Of a stretch of DNA of 64,000 nucleotides, positions 1 through 12,750 are shown one piece after another. The stretch comes from Antitrichia curtipendula. Its lineage: Eukaryota > Streptophyta > Bryopsida > Hypnales > Leucodontaceae. The translations under genes and the position numbers were made by a program. The notes below the pieces were generated by a model. The model had not been told where the DNA came from, did not search any database, and was given only the letters and a program-made list of their open reading frames with translations. How positions within the stretch are numbered: the stretch's first letter is position 1; every line of letters begins with the position of its first letter. The DNA lies in assembly GCA_951230915.1 (NCBI GenBank), contig OX579634.1:15154725-15218724 (forward strand). Reading direction: 5' to 3'.

Positions 1-2676
1 TGACAATAACAGGAACGCTATTCAGACAGAATGTGTTCACAGCTGAAAGCAGTTGGGCCTTCCTAAACCAGCTAATTTCATCATCCCGAATAGTGAGCAC
101 CTTAGTGCGAAAACTGTTCTCCCAAGCGTAGCATTTCACAATGTCCATGGCCGAGAGAATTTCATTCATAAGCCCAATCCGTTTATCAGTCCTTTGTAAA
201 CCTTCCCTAGAAAGATTTCGCATTCTGGTGACCATAAAAGTTTGAAGGGGAATCATGACAAGAAGAACCATGGAGCCGAAGATCGACGCCACTCCAAGCT
301 GTTGATCGACAAAATTAGGCACTATGTTAGAACGTCCGATTTCCTTTTGTTCCAACGGTAAAACAACAGAAAGAAATCGCACGCCTAGATAATATCAGAA
401 ACAGCTCGAGCATAGGGAGGTCTGGAGCAGAAGAGCTGATGAAAACTGCACTCAATCCTCTCTAAGGTAACTACTCCTGATGGCAACCTTGTTGCAAGAG
501 CGAGTTACAGATTCTTCGATAAAATGATACCTTCTGAACATGAGAGTCTAGGGTTGATTTGGTGTGTACCTTTAGTCAACACTTTAAAAATTCATAGTTC
601 ATTCATACGATGTCCAAATCATACATGCTAAGAGAATCTACAATCCTCTGTAATTGCCAACAAGACCCAACAGAAACTAATGATCCCTAAGGGAACATTC
701 TTTAGGCCGCTGACCCGCTTTTTTTACCTTCGCGTTCTCAAATTTTAGATTTCTAAGAAGTAAATTAAAAAACTCTAGGAAACAGACTACGTAGTGAATC
801 CAATGGTGTTGGTTTCATCCAAATGCAACCATGCACCATATCTCAGGTAGACTCAAGAAGAAAATTTCAATCACCCCCAAAAACATATGTTCCTCAAAAG
901 ACCTTACACTCAACAGGTAACTTGAATTGAATGTACTCTCCTCATCTTCCCACTTATCGTGAACCAGTCGAACAGTCAAAATCTAAATAAATTAGGCGAA
1001 AAGTTCTGATTTTTAAGTTCAAGTACAAATCGAGCGCTAAATGCGAGCTACTCCAAGGAGAGAACATGAACATTTTCTCCACAAGTAACAAGAGATAAAC
1101 CATACCTGTCTATACAGAAGAGAAATCGCAATAACTATTCGCAAAGGGGAAGACCAGAGAGAGTGAAGTTGCTGAGAAATCTGCTGTAAAGCTTCCGCAT
1201 CTGTTGTCATTAAATTTGTGATTTTCCCTGCCGTGAAACCTTTCCTGCCATCTTGTGTCAGGCGAAGTGACTTCCGGAAAACAGCTGCAATCAAAGTCGA
1301 TCTTGTCCGCATACCGACTCTCATCACATTCTGAAAGTATTGGCCTTCACAAACAACACCCAGTAAAACGCCAAGAAAAATAGACGCTGCATACACATAT
1401 CCATGCCATACAGGTTCTCGGTTCTGCATGGACTCCAAGAGCAAGCTCAGAAAGACTGGCCCCACGAACTGGGCTGCATCGTTCCCAATCTTAAACAATC
1501 CTCCCAGCCAGAATCGCGCCCCCAAAGCTTTATTCAAAGACTTTAGAAGCCAAGGGTTAGGTTTAGCACGTTCTTCGTTCCATGCTTTTTCAAAGTTACT
1601 GTAGAGCTGCTCAGTCGTATCCCAGCTATCCAGCAACCAAATGTCTTTGTCTCTGAGAGGTCTCCGAGAACCCAGATCCATAAGGGGTGTCATCCATCCA
1701 AAGAGGAGAAACGAGAATATGTTAGCCTTTCTCTCTGGACACACCTCGCGCTCCCCTGCAAGAGGTTCATATCCAACACCATCCATCTGATCCTCCACAG
1801 CCCCAATTGGAGAGTATGCAGCCTGGGGCAACAGGTGTGGAAAATTTAACAGGTAGAAAATACTCAAGAGGGCGGCTGCAACATACTCGCCTACAACAAC
1901 ATCGAATGCAGTCTTGGAATAGTAGCTCTTCAATGCCAGAGTGTATTGTAGCATCGTCGTTTGAGCGACTACGAAGTATAGAATTGCGAACCGAACGTAC
2001 CACACAAGGGTTCTTGTGTAGCTCTTCAATTCGCAAACGAGCATCGTCAATACAACGATCCATGTTAAGCTAATCAACAGCAGTGTGGAAACCTGCAAGC
2101 ATCACAATCAAACACTCAGATGACCAAACAGACAAACCTAATCGCTTCCCAGATATTCCTTCACGTTGGGTCCATCATAAGAAACCTGCCAAATCAATCG
2201 CTACATTTACTTTGACAATTCATTCCATCTGCATCAAGCCTTCGGTTGGGCGACTAGTGGACAAACACTCCCGAAAAGTCGTGTCGTTGATCGATTCTAC
2301 TTTCAAAGCACTTAGGGAGTAGAAGGTATCAGGAAAATCGTACCTCAAAAGGAGGCATGGAACGCTCTCCATCGAGATTCACAGTGGAAACTCCCAGTGC
2401 AATCTGAGTCAATGGAGCCACAGCACAGAAGGAAGCAAGGAGCAATCCAGGGCAATATCTCCAAGGATTGATGACTTTGAAGCGCTCGATGGAGACACCA
2501 TAGACCAGAGATCGAATGCGTTGAACTGTGAAGAAGAGTAGCACGATGCTAGAAATGTTAACAATAAAACTGTCAACAAGGCATGGAGTGTAAGCCCCGA
2601 AGCCACTGGGCAACTTGTTGGCCCAGATCCCAGCCTCCAGGGGCCTACAGAACAATGAAAGCAGGTCCTCTCCCAT
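1..2676 (-). CDS. ABCC-subfamily (MRP-type) ABC transporter, 5' part only
   Basis: N-terminal half of a full-size plant ABCC transporter, close to Arabidopsis ABCC1/ABCC2, which move glutathione and other conjugates into the vacuole. Coding exons on the minus strand are 2676-2344 (111 codons), 2092-1106 (329 codons) and 298 to beyond the window edge. All junctions are GT-AG and phase 0. Exon 1 starts MGEDLL and carries the hydrophobic TMD0 segments with the family motif FGAYTPC. Exon 2 has the L0 linker ([20 protein letters not shown]), [11 protein letters not shown] and the first transmembrane domain ([30 protein letters not shown]). Exon 3 continues with [20 protein letters not shown] and CYAWENSF. 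The nucleotide-binding domains, with Walker A and B and the signature, lie outside the window. No frameshift is seen in the visible part. The family call is secure. The exact paralogue and substrate are not. Confidence 0.92.
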
Positions 2677-4310
2677 CGTTGCGCTTACGAGGACTCAAAG
2701 AGCAACAGTGCGCTATTCCAAACCAACTTCCCACATCATCTCCATTGTGTCATGACTCTGCTGTAGCAATCCATGCGCATAAAGTGTAGTTAAGAAGCGC
2801 GATACAACCTTCTGCATTCACATATGCAAAGATCAGGTGGGATTAATGAGCCAATGGTCGTTGCAAAACAGAATCCCTAAAAGACTTGATTTACAACAAA
2901 ACTCTATAACGACGAACCCAAACAAGTGCGAAAGCAAATCAAAGCACTCAGGTGGTTAGTGCTCGCGAACATTAATTTCTGAATCAGAAGAAGTGGACTG
3001 CGATAGTAATAGCAGCGATAATCGGACAGTGAGATCAACCACATCTTCCGTACAAGAAAGCCAGAACTACGAATTTCAGTGAGTACTGTTTGAGCAACTT
3101 GGGATAATAATTCTCTTGCTTGCAAAGTCCAGTAATTCGAGGCACACTCAATACGATAGCTGGTAGCGGCCATGCACCAAAACCCCCCTCAAATTGACAC
3201 TTTCGAACCTTCACACACCATGGTTCCCAGTTTGATACTGAGGTCCCAAGCACGGGCGGGCCAGTTCCGAAGGGAATGATGAAACTGACGCAAAATGCGA
3301 CCCGACAGAACGAAACATTGAGAAATTCTCTACCTCAATCTGAATCCCAGGTACAAATCCTTACCGTGCTGTTGCAGATGGACAAGGCAATTCTTCCACA
3401 AGCAGGATAGGAAGCGCAGACCAATATATCCCTCTCTCACCTCTCGAATGTGACCACCATCCTCTTCCACAAATCTGCTCCCAACAAAGAGAATCAGCTC
3501 TCCACACAATCAAGAATCCCTTTCGACAAACAGAGAGCCACGCCCTAAAGGAAAAGGCCCTCTCCAGTCCCCTCACCCTACAAACACATATAGCTCCCAG
3601 GATGATTCTCAGGGTGCTTCGGACACCAGGAAACTTCCTCACCACAACACACTTGGATGAAAGTGTCGAAGAAAGGATGAACGACCGCCGCGGCGGAAAG
3701 CACGCGCGAACTATCCGAGAATCACGGAGAATCTGGAAACTCGTGAGTCGTGACACTTCGACACATACCCAGTTAGAAAAATTTGTAGAAATTCTAAAAC
3801 ATTCTATGCTGGAATCAAGCTGCACGAGAGACTTGTTGTCCAATGGAACTGCCGAACGTCGTACGCAGGGCAAAAACACATGTCATGCTCTCCACACTGA
3901 AATTGTTGCGATCGAATCGAACGAAAAAACTCTAACCCTACGAACCTGACTACCGACAACAAAAACGATCGGAAAGAGGAGCGTACCAGTTGGTATCGTG
4001 CTGCCGTGTCTGCCGTTTTCAAACAAGAATGCGCATGGGCACTCTAACTAAGACCTAATTCGACTTTATAAAGGTGTTCTCCACCATACGATCCTCCGCA
4101 GGAAGTTACGCAATGATACATCTACAGGAGTGATCAAGCATTTCTGAAGCAGACAGGGTTGCTTCAATCTGATTGCACAGCGAAGTTCATGGCACTCCTC
4201 GATTTTGGAGAAAAGAAGGGAGAAACATTTGAAACTCAGCAGGCAATTTCTCAGCAATTTCTCAGGACTTTTCTTGGGTTCCACTACCCCATTCCAGACA
4301 AATGGGAGCA
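2677..4310 (-). promoter_or_regulatory. Upstream region of the ABCC gene (5' leader and promoter)
   Basis: This 1.6-kb stretch precedes the ABCC start on the minus strand and is less AT-rich than the repeats beyond about 4.3 kb. Many short open frames occur on both strands, but none resembles a known protein. A TATA-like TTTATAAAG lies at about 4066-4074. It would place transcription start some 1.4 kb upstream of the ATG, so a 5'-leader intron would be likely if it is used. No start site can be fixed from sequence alone. Confidence 0.35.
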
Positions 4311-7300
4311 AAGCCCATTGTGGGTTAGATTATGTTAGCAGTGTACATTTCACAACTTGAATAAAGTAGTACCGTAGTTGTTAGGGCAGATTTGGTGGAT
4401 GATGTTAAAGTATTGGGGGATTTATGTTCTTAGAACACAAAAAAATTGTACAGAGAAAAAATGAACATTGAAAAAAGAATCTGCGTTTAGCATCTACCAT
4501 ACGTTGAGGTTAGATTCATTAGACTGTCCCATACAAAATCATTTCTTTTTTTATTAATTGTGAAGGGTAAACACGACTTGGAATTTCTATAGTTTGTTTT
4601 ATAGGGTTCTTTTATTTCCTGAACTTTAGCATGGTTGAAAATATTCCGTGACCTTTAGCAGTATTCACAACTTTACTGGTACGCACGGCTTTATCAAAGC
4701 TCACGGCTCTACCGGTATTAACAACTTTGGCTTTGTTTGTTTTTTGAAGATTAAGATTATTTTCAGTAATATTTTTTACACTATTCAATTATGCCATGTT
4801 ATAATTTCTGGAAAATTTCATTCAATGTTGTATTTAATGATTTCTTGATTTATTTTTTAAACTCATTTTGTCGGTGAAAATGTTCTCACAAATATGTTGA
4901 TCCTACCCTTTACTTATAGGATCAATCAAAATCGAGCGTGTTGCTAATAATGTGCCCTCAAAAAATTTAGTGAATAAGTTGATGCTTATTGCACTATGTT
5001 CAATAATAAAACATTGAAATGAAGGCACATGTAAATAAATTAAAAATGAGAGAGCTCTAACTCTCTTATAAGACAAAATAACTTTGCTTAGTTCTAGGAG
5101 ATATTATTGTTGAACCATGACAAGGGCATCTTTTAACTCGTGAGAGGTAACTTCATCACCTTCCATTTAGGCTTAAGCTATATTTCAACAATAGACCCAT
5201 ATAAATTGTTGCCTTAAATTTACATCTTTTGTATATGACAACCTCTAGGGTTCATTTTGTTGCTCTCGACATTCTAAAATTCATTATATACTCATTTGGT
5301 GTGCAAAAAATATATGCTAAAAGAAACTATAGGTGTCTAAATACTATAAAAACCTTTCATGATTATAGGGTACCTATTTTATAGGTGTTTATATTATAAA
5401 CACCTTTAATGGTTGTAGGATATCTACTTATATATATAGGGAAAGCTCATATGCTCGCATTTTATGCTCACACACTTGCATTGTTGGCTTAGATACATAT
5501 GGGATGTTTATTGTAATTTCTTTAATTACTCTACCTTAAGGATGAATAGCCTTCTATGATCATTGTCACATGCATTCAAGATTTGATATAATGATGGGAA
5601 GAGTCCAATCAAATATACACCTAGTGTCACAAAGTATGAATAAATACAAAGAACATGCAACTATTAATAGTCCATATCAATAATAAAATTCAATGTATAG
5701 CATTGTAAGAAAGAAGTTACAATTGCATTTCCTATATAAAGAGTTGTTTACTTGGATAAATCATTAATAATCCAATAAGAACAAGAAGGGAAATAACGTT
5801 ACATGATTGACTTTCAAGGAATTGTAGACCTAAAAAATTCAACTATTCATCACAACATCTATTGACATTTGTCCGACCACCTTAGTTATAGGGTCATGTC
5901 ATGTTGCATTAAATTTCAATAAACAAAGTTATCTTTCTATAAGAAGATTCTATACATCTTCCACAATAATAACAATTGACTTCATATATGCCATTAAGAC
6001 TAGCAAATATATAGTTATAATGCTGTATAAATTTTGAGCATTTGGTATTTTCTAATTATTGGCAATAAATATATTTTATTATTTTATAAAAAATATCTTT
6101 TGATTCTATGGTAAAATTATACTAAAAATTTAACCTGGCTTGTGCCTGATTTTTTTCTGATTTCCACTACCAATATAAGAGGTGCTCAAACTTGCATATT
6201 GAATTTCCTTAGTCATGGATCTCAACCTAGATAATTGACCATAAGAGCTCTCAATCACACCTAAATTTGACCTAATAGTACTAGAACCACCTATTTAAAA
6301 TCTTGTAGATTCTCTTAACTTTAATGCCTAGGGATAATTTTAGGTACATCTATAATATTATTTCAAAATTAATGCTTATTCATATTGTATCTAAAAACTA
6401 TATGTTAATAAAATCTTAAATCCTTTTGCAATCCCCAACAAGACCCTACTAAAATGAAAGTAATTTAAAAATAGCAACTGTACCCAAACATTTATTCAAA
6501 AGATTTTCCATGTACCCCGCATGTACCAATTAGCTTACACTAGTGTAACAATCTTGAAGGTTAGGACACATTCTACTTAGAGATAGGTTGATAAACCAAT
6601 TATTATTAGTTACAATTAGTACTTGAAGCTCATATCCTCATGCTCAAAACAATTTGAGTTTTTTATTTTCTTGAAGTTCTTCAAACTTGCACTTGAATAC
6701 CAAATGTCAATCAACTACGGTTGTTGAACATTGACCGTCCCAAGCCAAATTCAAAATGAAACCTTGCAAATAGTGTCCTTATTTGCATAGTTACAAATGA
6801 AATTTACCTTCCACCATTGTACTAGCATAACATTATTTATTAGTGTGGTGGTGGTGTCTTTTCACATTCCTTGCAATTTAGGACACCCTCCAATAGCCAT
6901 TGACTCTATCCTTGCATCTGTAACACAAAGTTATAACTAAAGCTCTTCCAAGCTATCCATGGAACATTGCACCTCTTTCTATGGAATCCAAAGGAGGAAA
7001 TGCAAGCGGCTAACAATCTTAAGGTAAAAACATCTAAATAAAACATTTTTTTGGATCCTACTACACTAGTGGTCAACCGACCACCAAAACTTGATGAAAA
7101 TATTAGTGAACTTAAGAGAAATACAAACCCGAGTGGTTTTATAATTTTATGACACTAGTAATATTTTACAAATTTTCAGAGTTGAGACGTAGGATAGCTT
7201 GTACATAACATTAGACTCACCTTGGATGGACACCCTTGAAGCACGAAATGCCTCAACTTCCATCACTAGCTTAGTTTTGAGAAACTCCTCACCCCTCATT

Positions 7301-7667
7301 GATTGTTTTTGAAAAATTGTCAATTGTGATTTTAAGTCATTGAAGTGTTCATCAAGGCCATTTTTTGAGATGTGGAAAATTGAAATTGAAATGTTGCAAT
7401 CTTCTATACAAGTCAAGCTTGTGAGTAGCCCTTTTTTTTAAGCTTTTTGAGAAAGTGCCACAATAGCGATCACTTAAAATTTGGTGAAGCATTGTATTTT
7501 TACATTCATCCATCTTTTGGACTCAAAAATACTTTTCAATCACATTTATGCACTTTTTCATCCAAATTTGGCAACTTCATCCACATTTAAAATAGAAATG
7601 AAATTTTTTTGGCAAAAAAAGATTACTTTTATGTGACGTAAAGTAGAATTTTATTTTAAAATGGTGC
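4311..7667. other. AT-rich intergenic DNA, no gene seen
   Basis: Very AT-rich with frequent stops in all frames. The few open frames (for example 7147-7416 on the minus strand) have no recognisable domain. No terminal inverted repeats, tRNA or tandem array were recognised. Confidence 0.6.
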
Positions 7668-8915
7668 TAAGGTAGGCACCCCCCAAATGGCACCTGACCT
7701 TAAAGCGCCATCTACAGGTTGTGTGCATTTCCAAAATCAGTTATGTACCCATTTGGATGGAGCGCTTTCAGAAACAAACTTTGACCCTTAACCCCTCACC
7801 GCCGAAGCTCTAACCATGTCAAAAAACAACCTTGCTTTTCAAGTGTTATAAATCTAAATGTGAGTAAGTTATAAAAATCGCAACCGTACAATATTTTAGT
7901 GTGCATGTTGTAGATGGTGTAAGTAAAATTTGGGGTCATTTGACCGTATAGATTGAAAGATTATAATGTTTTAGTGTTGAAAAAAGATGCTGAAATTTTC
8001 CTAAAAACACATTTCGAGGTGGAATTCGATTTCTAAACCTACTCAAATGAAAAAACTTTAAACTACAAGGTGATTCTAAACCAAAAGACAAACACTTTGG
8101 TGGAAAAAACACACATTTAATTGACTCATTGCATTTGCAAAGTTGTTTTGAAATGTCAAAAAACAGTGAAAAAAGTAGCAAAAAAACACATCTACAGCTG
8201 AACCTACCTCTGCTAAAATGCTTCTCAGTCAATCTTATCTTCTTGGATTGATATGAAATTTTTACCACAAGAACTAGACTAGTATGTGAAACTTTTCCAA
8301 CAAAAATTATTGAAAAAAACTCCTGTATGAAGAAGTTATAAGCCACCAAAGTTCACTGTAATGCAAAAATGTCTAGATTTTGAACTTCGAATTGCTCCCA
8401 AGCATTCAAAAAAACTTGGTTTGACATGAAAATTTAACCACAATAACTAGACTTGAAGGGGAACATAACACAACAAATTTGATTGAAAACAAACATTGGA
8501 TGAAGGAGATAAAAGCCCCCGAAGTTGCAGCCTTCAAATGCAGTTTGGTGAATTCAAATTGAACCTATGAACTTTGATTGGCTTTCAAGAAATCAATAAA
8601 GCTCTCATTGATCTGAAAATTCTGCCACATAAACTAGAAGAGAGAGCGCAACTTTACCAACAAGTTTTATTGAGTTTGGACATCGAATGCAAAAGTTACA
8701 GCACTTTGAATTTTCTGTGAGGACACTTTTTGTCCCCTCTGGCGATGAGGGGTTAATAACTTTTGCATACAGTGTTCAAATGCCACGTTCTCTGGTGCGT
8801 TGGAACCTCCTTTCACTTGCCAACAAGAATATATGAAAATTTGATCAGTCTAATAGTAGTAACTAGGCTCAGTAGCACAAAGTGGCGAAGTGGCGGTTTG
8901 GGGTTACCCACCTTA
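7668..8915 (-). mobile_element. M1: TA-flanked MITE, split by insertion of element C1
   Basis: The outer ends are TA+AGGTAGGCACCCCCC and GGGGTTACCCACCT+TA, forming terminal inverted repeats. The same roughly 280-bp unit recurs at 43782-44058, 48005-48279 and 57945-58160, in the opposite orientation to this copy. Here the unit is interrupted at 7788-8756 by a TTAA-flanked element. Removing that insertion leaves about 283 bp, matching the sibling length. A TA target duplication plus short length and no coding capacity suggests a Stowaway/Tc1-mariner-type MITE. The superfamily is inferred. Confidence 0.85.
7788..8756 (+). mobile_element. C1: TTAA-flanked non-autonomous element (piggyBac-like)
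   Basis: Bounded by TTAA (7788-7791 and 8753-8756), with inverted ends CCCCTCACCGCC and GGCGATGAGGGG. It sits inside MITE M1. Sibling MITEs at 43.9 and 48.1 kb carry a single TTAA at the matching spot, so TTAA was duplicated on insertion. A second copy (C2) lies at 9474-10452 in the same orientation. The interior is AT-rich and the open frames do not look like a transposase. TTAA duplication with CCC-initial ends is the hallmark of the piggyBac superfamily. The enzyme that moved it is not in this window. Confidence 0.85.
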
Positions 8916-9473
8916 TCTGGCCCCATGGTGCCAAAAAAAAAGGGGCTGCTTGTTGAGCAAGTCTGGCACTGGCATGGGCATTGGCGTGTCTGCAATTCTG
9001 CATGAGGGCTGGGGTAGCCTTGCAGGGCACTGTGTGTTCCTTTCCACTGAGGATAGGAATGTGCAGTTTGATAAGCAGTGTATGTACGAATAGAACTGGC
9101 CAACACAACTTACCAGTGTAGATTTTTGGGCCTCCACCCATGTTGCTTTTGTGGCCATGGTTTGTGGCGATGGTAAAAGACATCATCTCATATTATTTTT
9201 AACTGTATTTTTTGTTTGTTTGTGTTTCATAATTTACTATAATAAAAAAGATTTGACAAATTTTTAGATTTCCCATGCATGAATTTGATGAAATGTACTA
9301 TAAAGAAGATCCAAATTTCCTATACTATTGTTGCAAAATAGTGTTGGAGGTCAGTTTTTTTGGCAAAGGATCGCCAAAAAGAATTACACTACAATCGACC
9401 AAACCAAGATGAAAAGCCAAAGTTTTTCGGACCACCACCTAATATTCAACTCCAATGTGTAATAATTTAACCC
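8916..9473. other. Interval between M1 and C2 with a GC-richer patch
   Basis: About 8916-9180 is clearly less AT-rich than its surroundings and has overlapping open frames on both strands. None resembles a known family and none has a convincing start or splice context. It may be a fragment of another transposon. The rest of the interval is AT-rich and featureless. Confidence 0.4.
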
Positions 9474-10452
9474 TTAACCCCTCAAGGCCCATGGCCATTT
9501 TGGACTTAAAAACATCATTGCTTTTCAAGCCCTATAATTCTACAAGTCATGAAGGTATCTAAATCTCAACCGTACAATCTTGTAGTGTGTATATTGTAGA
9601 TGACGTGGATCAAATTTGGAGCCATTTGACCTTGTAGATTGCAAGATTATAATGTTTTAGTGTTGAAAAAAGATGCTGAAATTTTCCTTAAAACACATTT
9701 GGAGGAGAAATTTGATTCTAAACCTACTCAAATGAAAAAACTTTAGACTAGAAAGTGGTTTGAAATCAACAAATCAACACACTGGTGAAAAAGATTTTAT
9801 TAAATTAAATCATTGTGTTTGTAAAATGACTTTGAAATGTAAAAAAAATAGCAAAAAAGGGTGCAAAAAATACAACTAAGGTTGAACCTACTTCTACTAA
9901 AATGCTTCTCAATCACTCGAAACTTCTTTGATTGATACAAAATTTTAGCCACACAAACTAGACAAATATGCACAACTATCCCGAAAAACAAATTTGAAAA
10001 CGGACACAGTATGAAAAAGTGATAAGCCGCCGAAGTTCACACTAACCAAAAAATGTTAGGGTTTTGAACTTCGAATTGCTCCCAAACATTCAAAACAACT
10101 TGGCTTGCCATGAAAATTTTACCACATTAATTAGATGTCTAGAGGAACAAAATACAACAAATTTTATTGAAAACAAACATTGGATGAAGGAGATACCAGC
10201 CCCCAAAGTTGCAGCCATGACAATGCAATGTGCTGAAATCAAATTGAACCTGTGAACTTTGAATGGCTGTCACAAACTCAATTCATCTTAAATTGGTCTG
10301 AAAATTTTATCACATAAACTAGACTAGTATGCGCAACTTTCCCAACAAGTTTTTTTGAATTTGGACATTGGATGCAAAAGTTACATCACTTTGAACTGGA
10401 CTTCCAAACTATGAGAGGCTACTTTTGAGCCCCTTGGGCGTTGAGGAGTTAA
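9474..10452 (+). mobile_element. C2: second copy of the TTAA-flanked C family
   Basis: Bounded by TTAA at 9474-9477 and 10449-10452, with ends CCCCTCAAGGCCCA and TGGGCGTTGAGGAG. The interior aligns with C1 along its length, for example the shared AGATGCTGAAATTTTCCT block and GAAAACAAACATTGGATGAA. The two copies are clearly diverged, so insertion is not recent. It is non-coding and AT-rich. Its near-identical length to C1 (979 against 969 bp including the duplications) shows a defined family. Confidence 0.82.
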
Positions 10453-12079
10453 AGGACATTTTCGTTCCTTTGGGCAACCCAAGGTGAATCAGGTCACCCT
10501 AAATCAGCAGGTTTGAATCTACAATAATTTGTCTTCCAATGAGTATTTTTTTCAATTTTTTCATGGTGTTGTTCAAGGGCTCCTTGTTCAAGGGCTAGAA
10601 TTGAATGTACGCGATGCTTAATACAAATCCATACTACTGCCAGCGGCAACGAGGGGATGATTGGATGACCCGGCCAGATCTGATGGATGCTTTTCATCCA
10701 CTGGCGGTTTGGGTTTTTGTCATGGAGCACTGATTTTTCAGGGTTAGTATTTCAGTGTGTGGCTTTCTGTCTGTACAGTACAGTAGCGAAGGCGGTGACG
10801 GACATGTACGATTGGAATACTGTACGTCTCCTCAGGTGGGAGTGGGTGGCACCTGAAGTCACGGGCTGTACAGTACACGACCTCCTCCAACGGCTATAAT
10901 TTGACGCCGCTTTCAGGTTCGTGACGTCGTCTAACTTGCAGCAGGGCTAGGGGGCAGTGCCCTGTGAAAATGTCATCAGCTGAATAATTTTCGTCATAAG
11001 GTATAATATATGACCTAACTTATTTCCAACAATGTTAAGCGTTTTACATTTGTCCGACTGAGCGATGGAGGCTAAATTTTCTATGGTCTAGGAATAGAAA
11101 TAGTGAAGATTGCACTATTTTTTGCTAATTTTTTCTATCAAGTTTGGAATTAGTAAAAATTAAAAATTTATAGATTACGGTCTGACTTGTTCTCAATTTA
11201 TTGGCAAATTTAATTTTGAGAAGCACAAAACAAAGAAACTGGGTGTGGTGGTGTACAAAAAACAAAAAAACTATAAATTATTTCCAAGATTTCCCTAAGT
11301 TTTTCTACGTTTTCCTAGATTTCACTGCACTGAATAGTAAAATTAGGTTGCCCCTCACTAATTTCTTGATATTCTATACTATATGAATATGTAATGTTAT
11401 TGTAGAAAGATGTAGTAATGCAAGAACCATGTGTGTTGCATGAGTTGGTGCACTAGTTCATGGCCCAAGTTTAGAGGGTCATGTGTGCCTCCATGTGGGC
11501 AAGGAGTGGGTCATGAGGTAACTTTTCTAGGTAAGGCAACCTAATTGTTAAAGCAACCCAATTTCACTATTTAGTATAGTTATTTCTTGCGATATCTCAA
11601 CTAGCAAAATTTTCAATCAAGGCAACCATCGCTCTTGCCCATGGAGAAACTACAAAATGAAAACAAGTCACCTTGTCTTGCGTAAATGACCCCCTGGTCA
11701 AAAACACGTTGTATACCTTAATTTTGGAAGATGAGATTATTCGTTTGCCCAACTAGTAGAACACTTTTTTTGACTTTCAACCAATTGCAAAAATCCTAGG
11801 ACTATCATGTTAAAGCAAAAAGAATCCCTATCATTGCTAGTCTAGTGCACTATATGTAAAAAAATAAGTAGTTTCGGTGGAGTTGTCTAATCCATTCAAA
11901 AATGCTTTGGATTCTTATGATCTCAAGTTTTGGCACAAATTTTTGAAACATTTTGTTAAGATAGAAAAACACACTATCTTCCTAGGAATATTATTTAATT
12001 TCAATTGGTACTCAAATTTAAGCCATCCTAAACACAAATTTGAACACGTCAAGTAACAGTTTTTAAAAAAAAAAATTAA
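10453..12079. other. Intergenic DNA with a GC-richer patch at 10480-10930
   Basis: No supported gene. The patch at 10480-10930 stands out by base composition and contains the 12-bp string CTGTACAGTACA twice (10771-10782 and 10865-10876). From 10.95 kb onward the sequence is AT-rich with no recognised feature. Confidence 0.45.
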
Positions 12080-12750
12080 GAATTTATTTCTCATATACTA
12101 TGTTTTTTCTATATGGAAATCTTGAGTTTATTAGCTGATGAGAAAATTATGGAGCATCTTGTTTTGAGGGCAACCAGAGCATCTTCTTAAAATATAACAA
12201 ATTAAATTTGTTTTTTAGCTCAATTTTCACATTTTTCCAATAGAAAAAATCACCATAAGATAAATTTAATTGCTAGAACAATCTTACCATTGGAATAGTG
12301 TATTTAATTCCTTTTTAGAACTATTAATGATTTAGTTTTCTATGTATCTCATTCCTTCTTCTACATAATAGTTTTTTAAGGAATTAAATCACATTATATA
12401 ATTTTGAATGTTTTGTAGACTTTCAAATCAATTCTTTATGATATTTTTTCATAATTTGAAATTTGAAATGCAAAAATTTCAAGTTAAGAAGATTCAAAGT
12501 CTTATAAATTGTTTAGCCATAGTGAAAAGATTGTACTTTTTCAATTACTTTGAACACAATTATTTTGCAATTTAAGTTGTCAAAGTTTTTGAATTTTTTT
12601 CCACAAAGTTTTATACTAGCTTATTGCAAAATCCCATATTGAGATATGCAAAAATAATCTCAACTTTTTTTTCCGCTCTTTGCACTAGAAATGACAATTT
12701 AGAATGTTTTTTTACCACCAGAGAGGACTTGGAGTGTTAAAGATTAAGAA
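12080..12750 (+). repeat. Degenerate partial copy of the A-family element
   Basis: The order and wording of AT-rich blocks follow the right-hand part of elements at 19.66-20.35, 37.2-37.9 and 51.2-51.9 kb: a leading T-rich block, TTTATTAGCTGATGAGAAA, the CAACCAGAGCATCTTCTT block, CTCTTTGCACTAGAAATGAC and a worn right end (GGACTTGGAGTGTTAAAG) in place of GGACTTTAGGGGTTAA. No clear left end was found, so this is a truncated or heavily decayed copy. It is non-coding. Confidence 0.65.

Noticed and set aside
1767..2322. Short frames on both strands around the ABCC exons
   Set aside because: They overlap exon 2 of the ABCC gene or its first intron and show no independent coding signal.
3361..3949. 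Overlapping 172- and 115-residue open frames on opposite strands upstream of the ABCC gene
   Set aside because: Neither shows a known domain, and they lie in the ABCC 5' region. Long open frames by chance are common in less AT-rich leader DNA.
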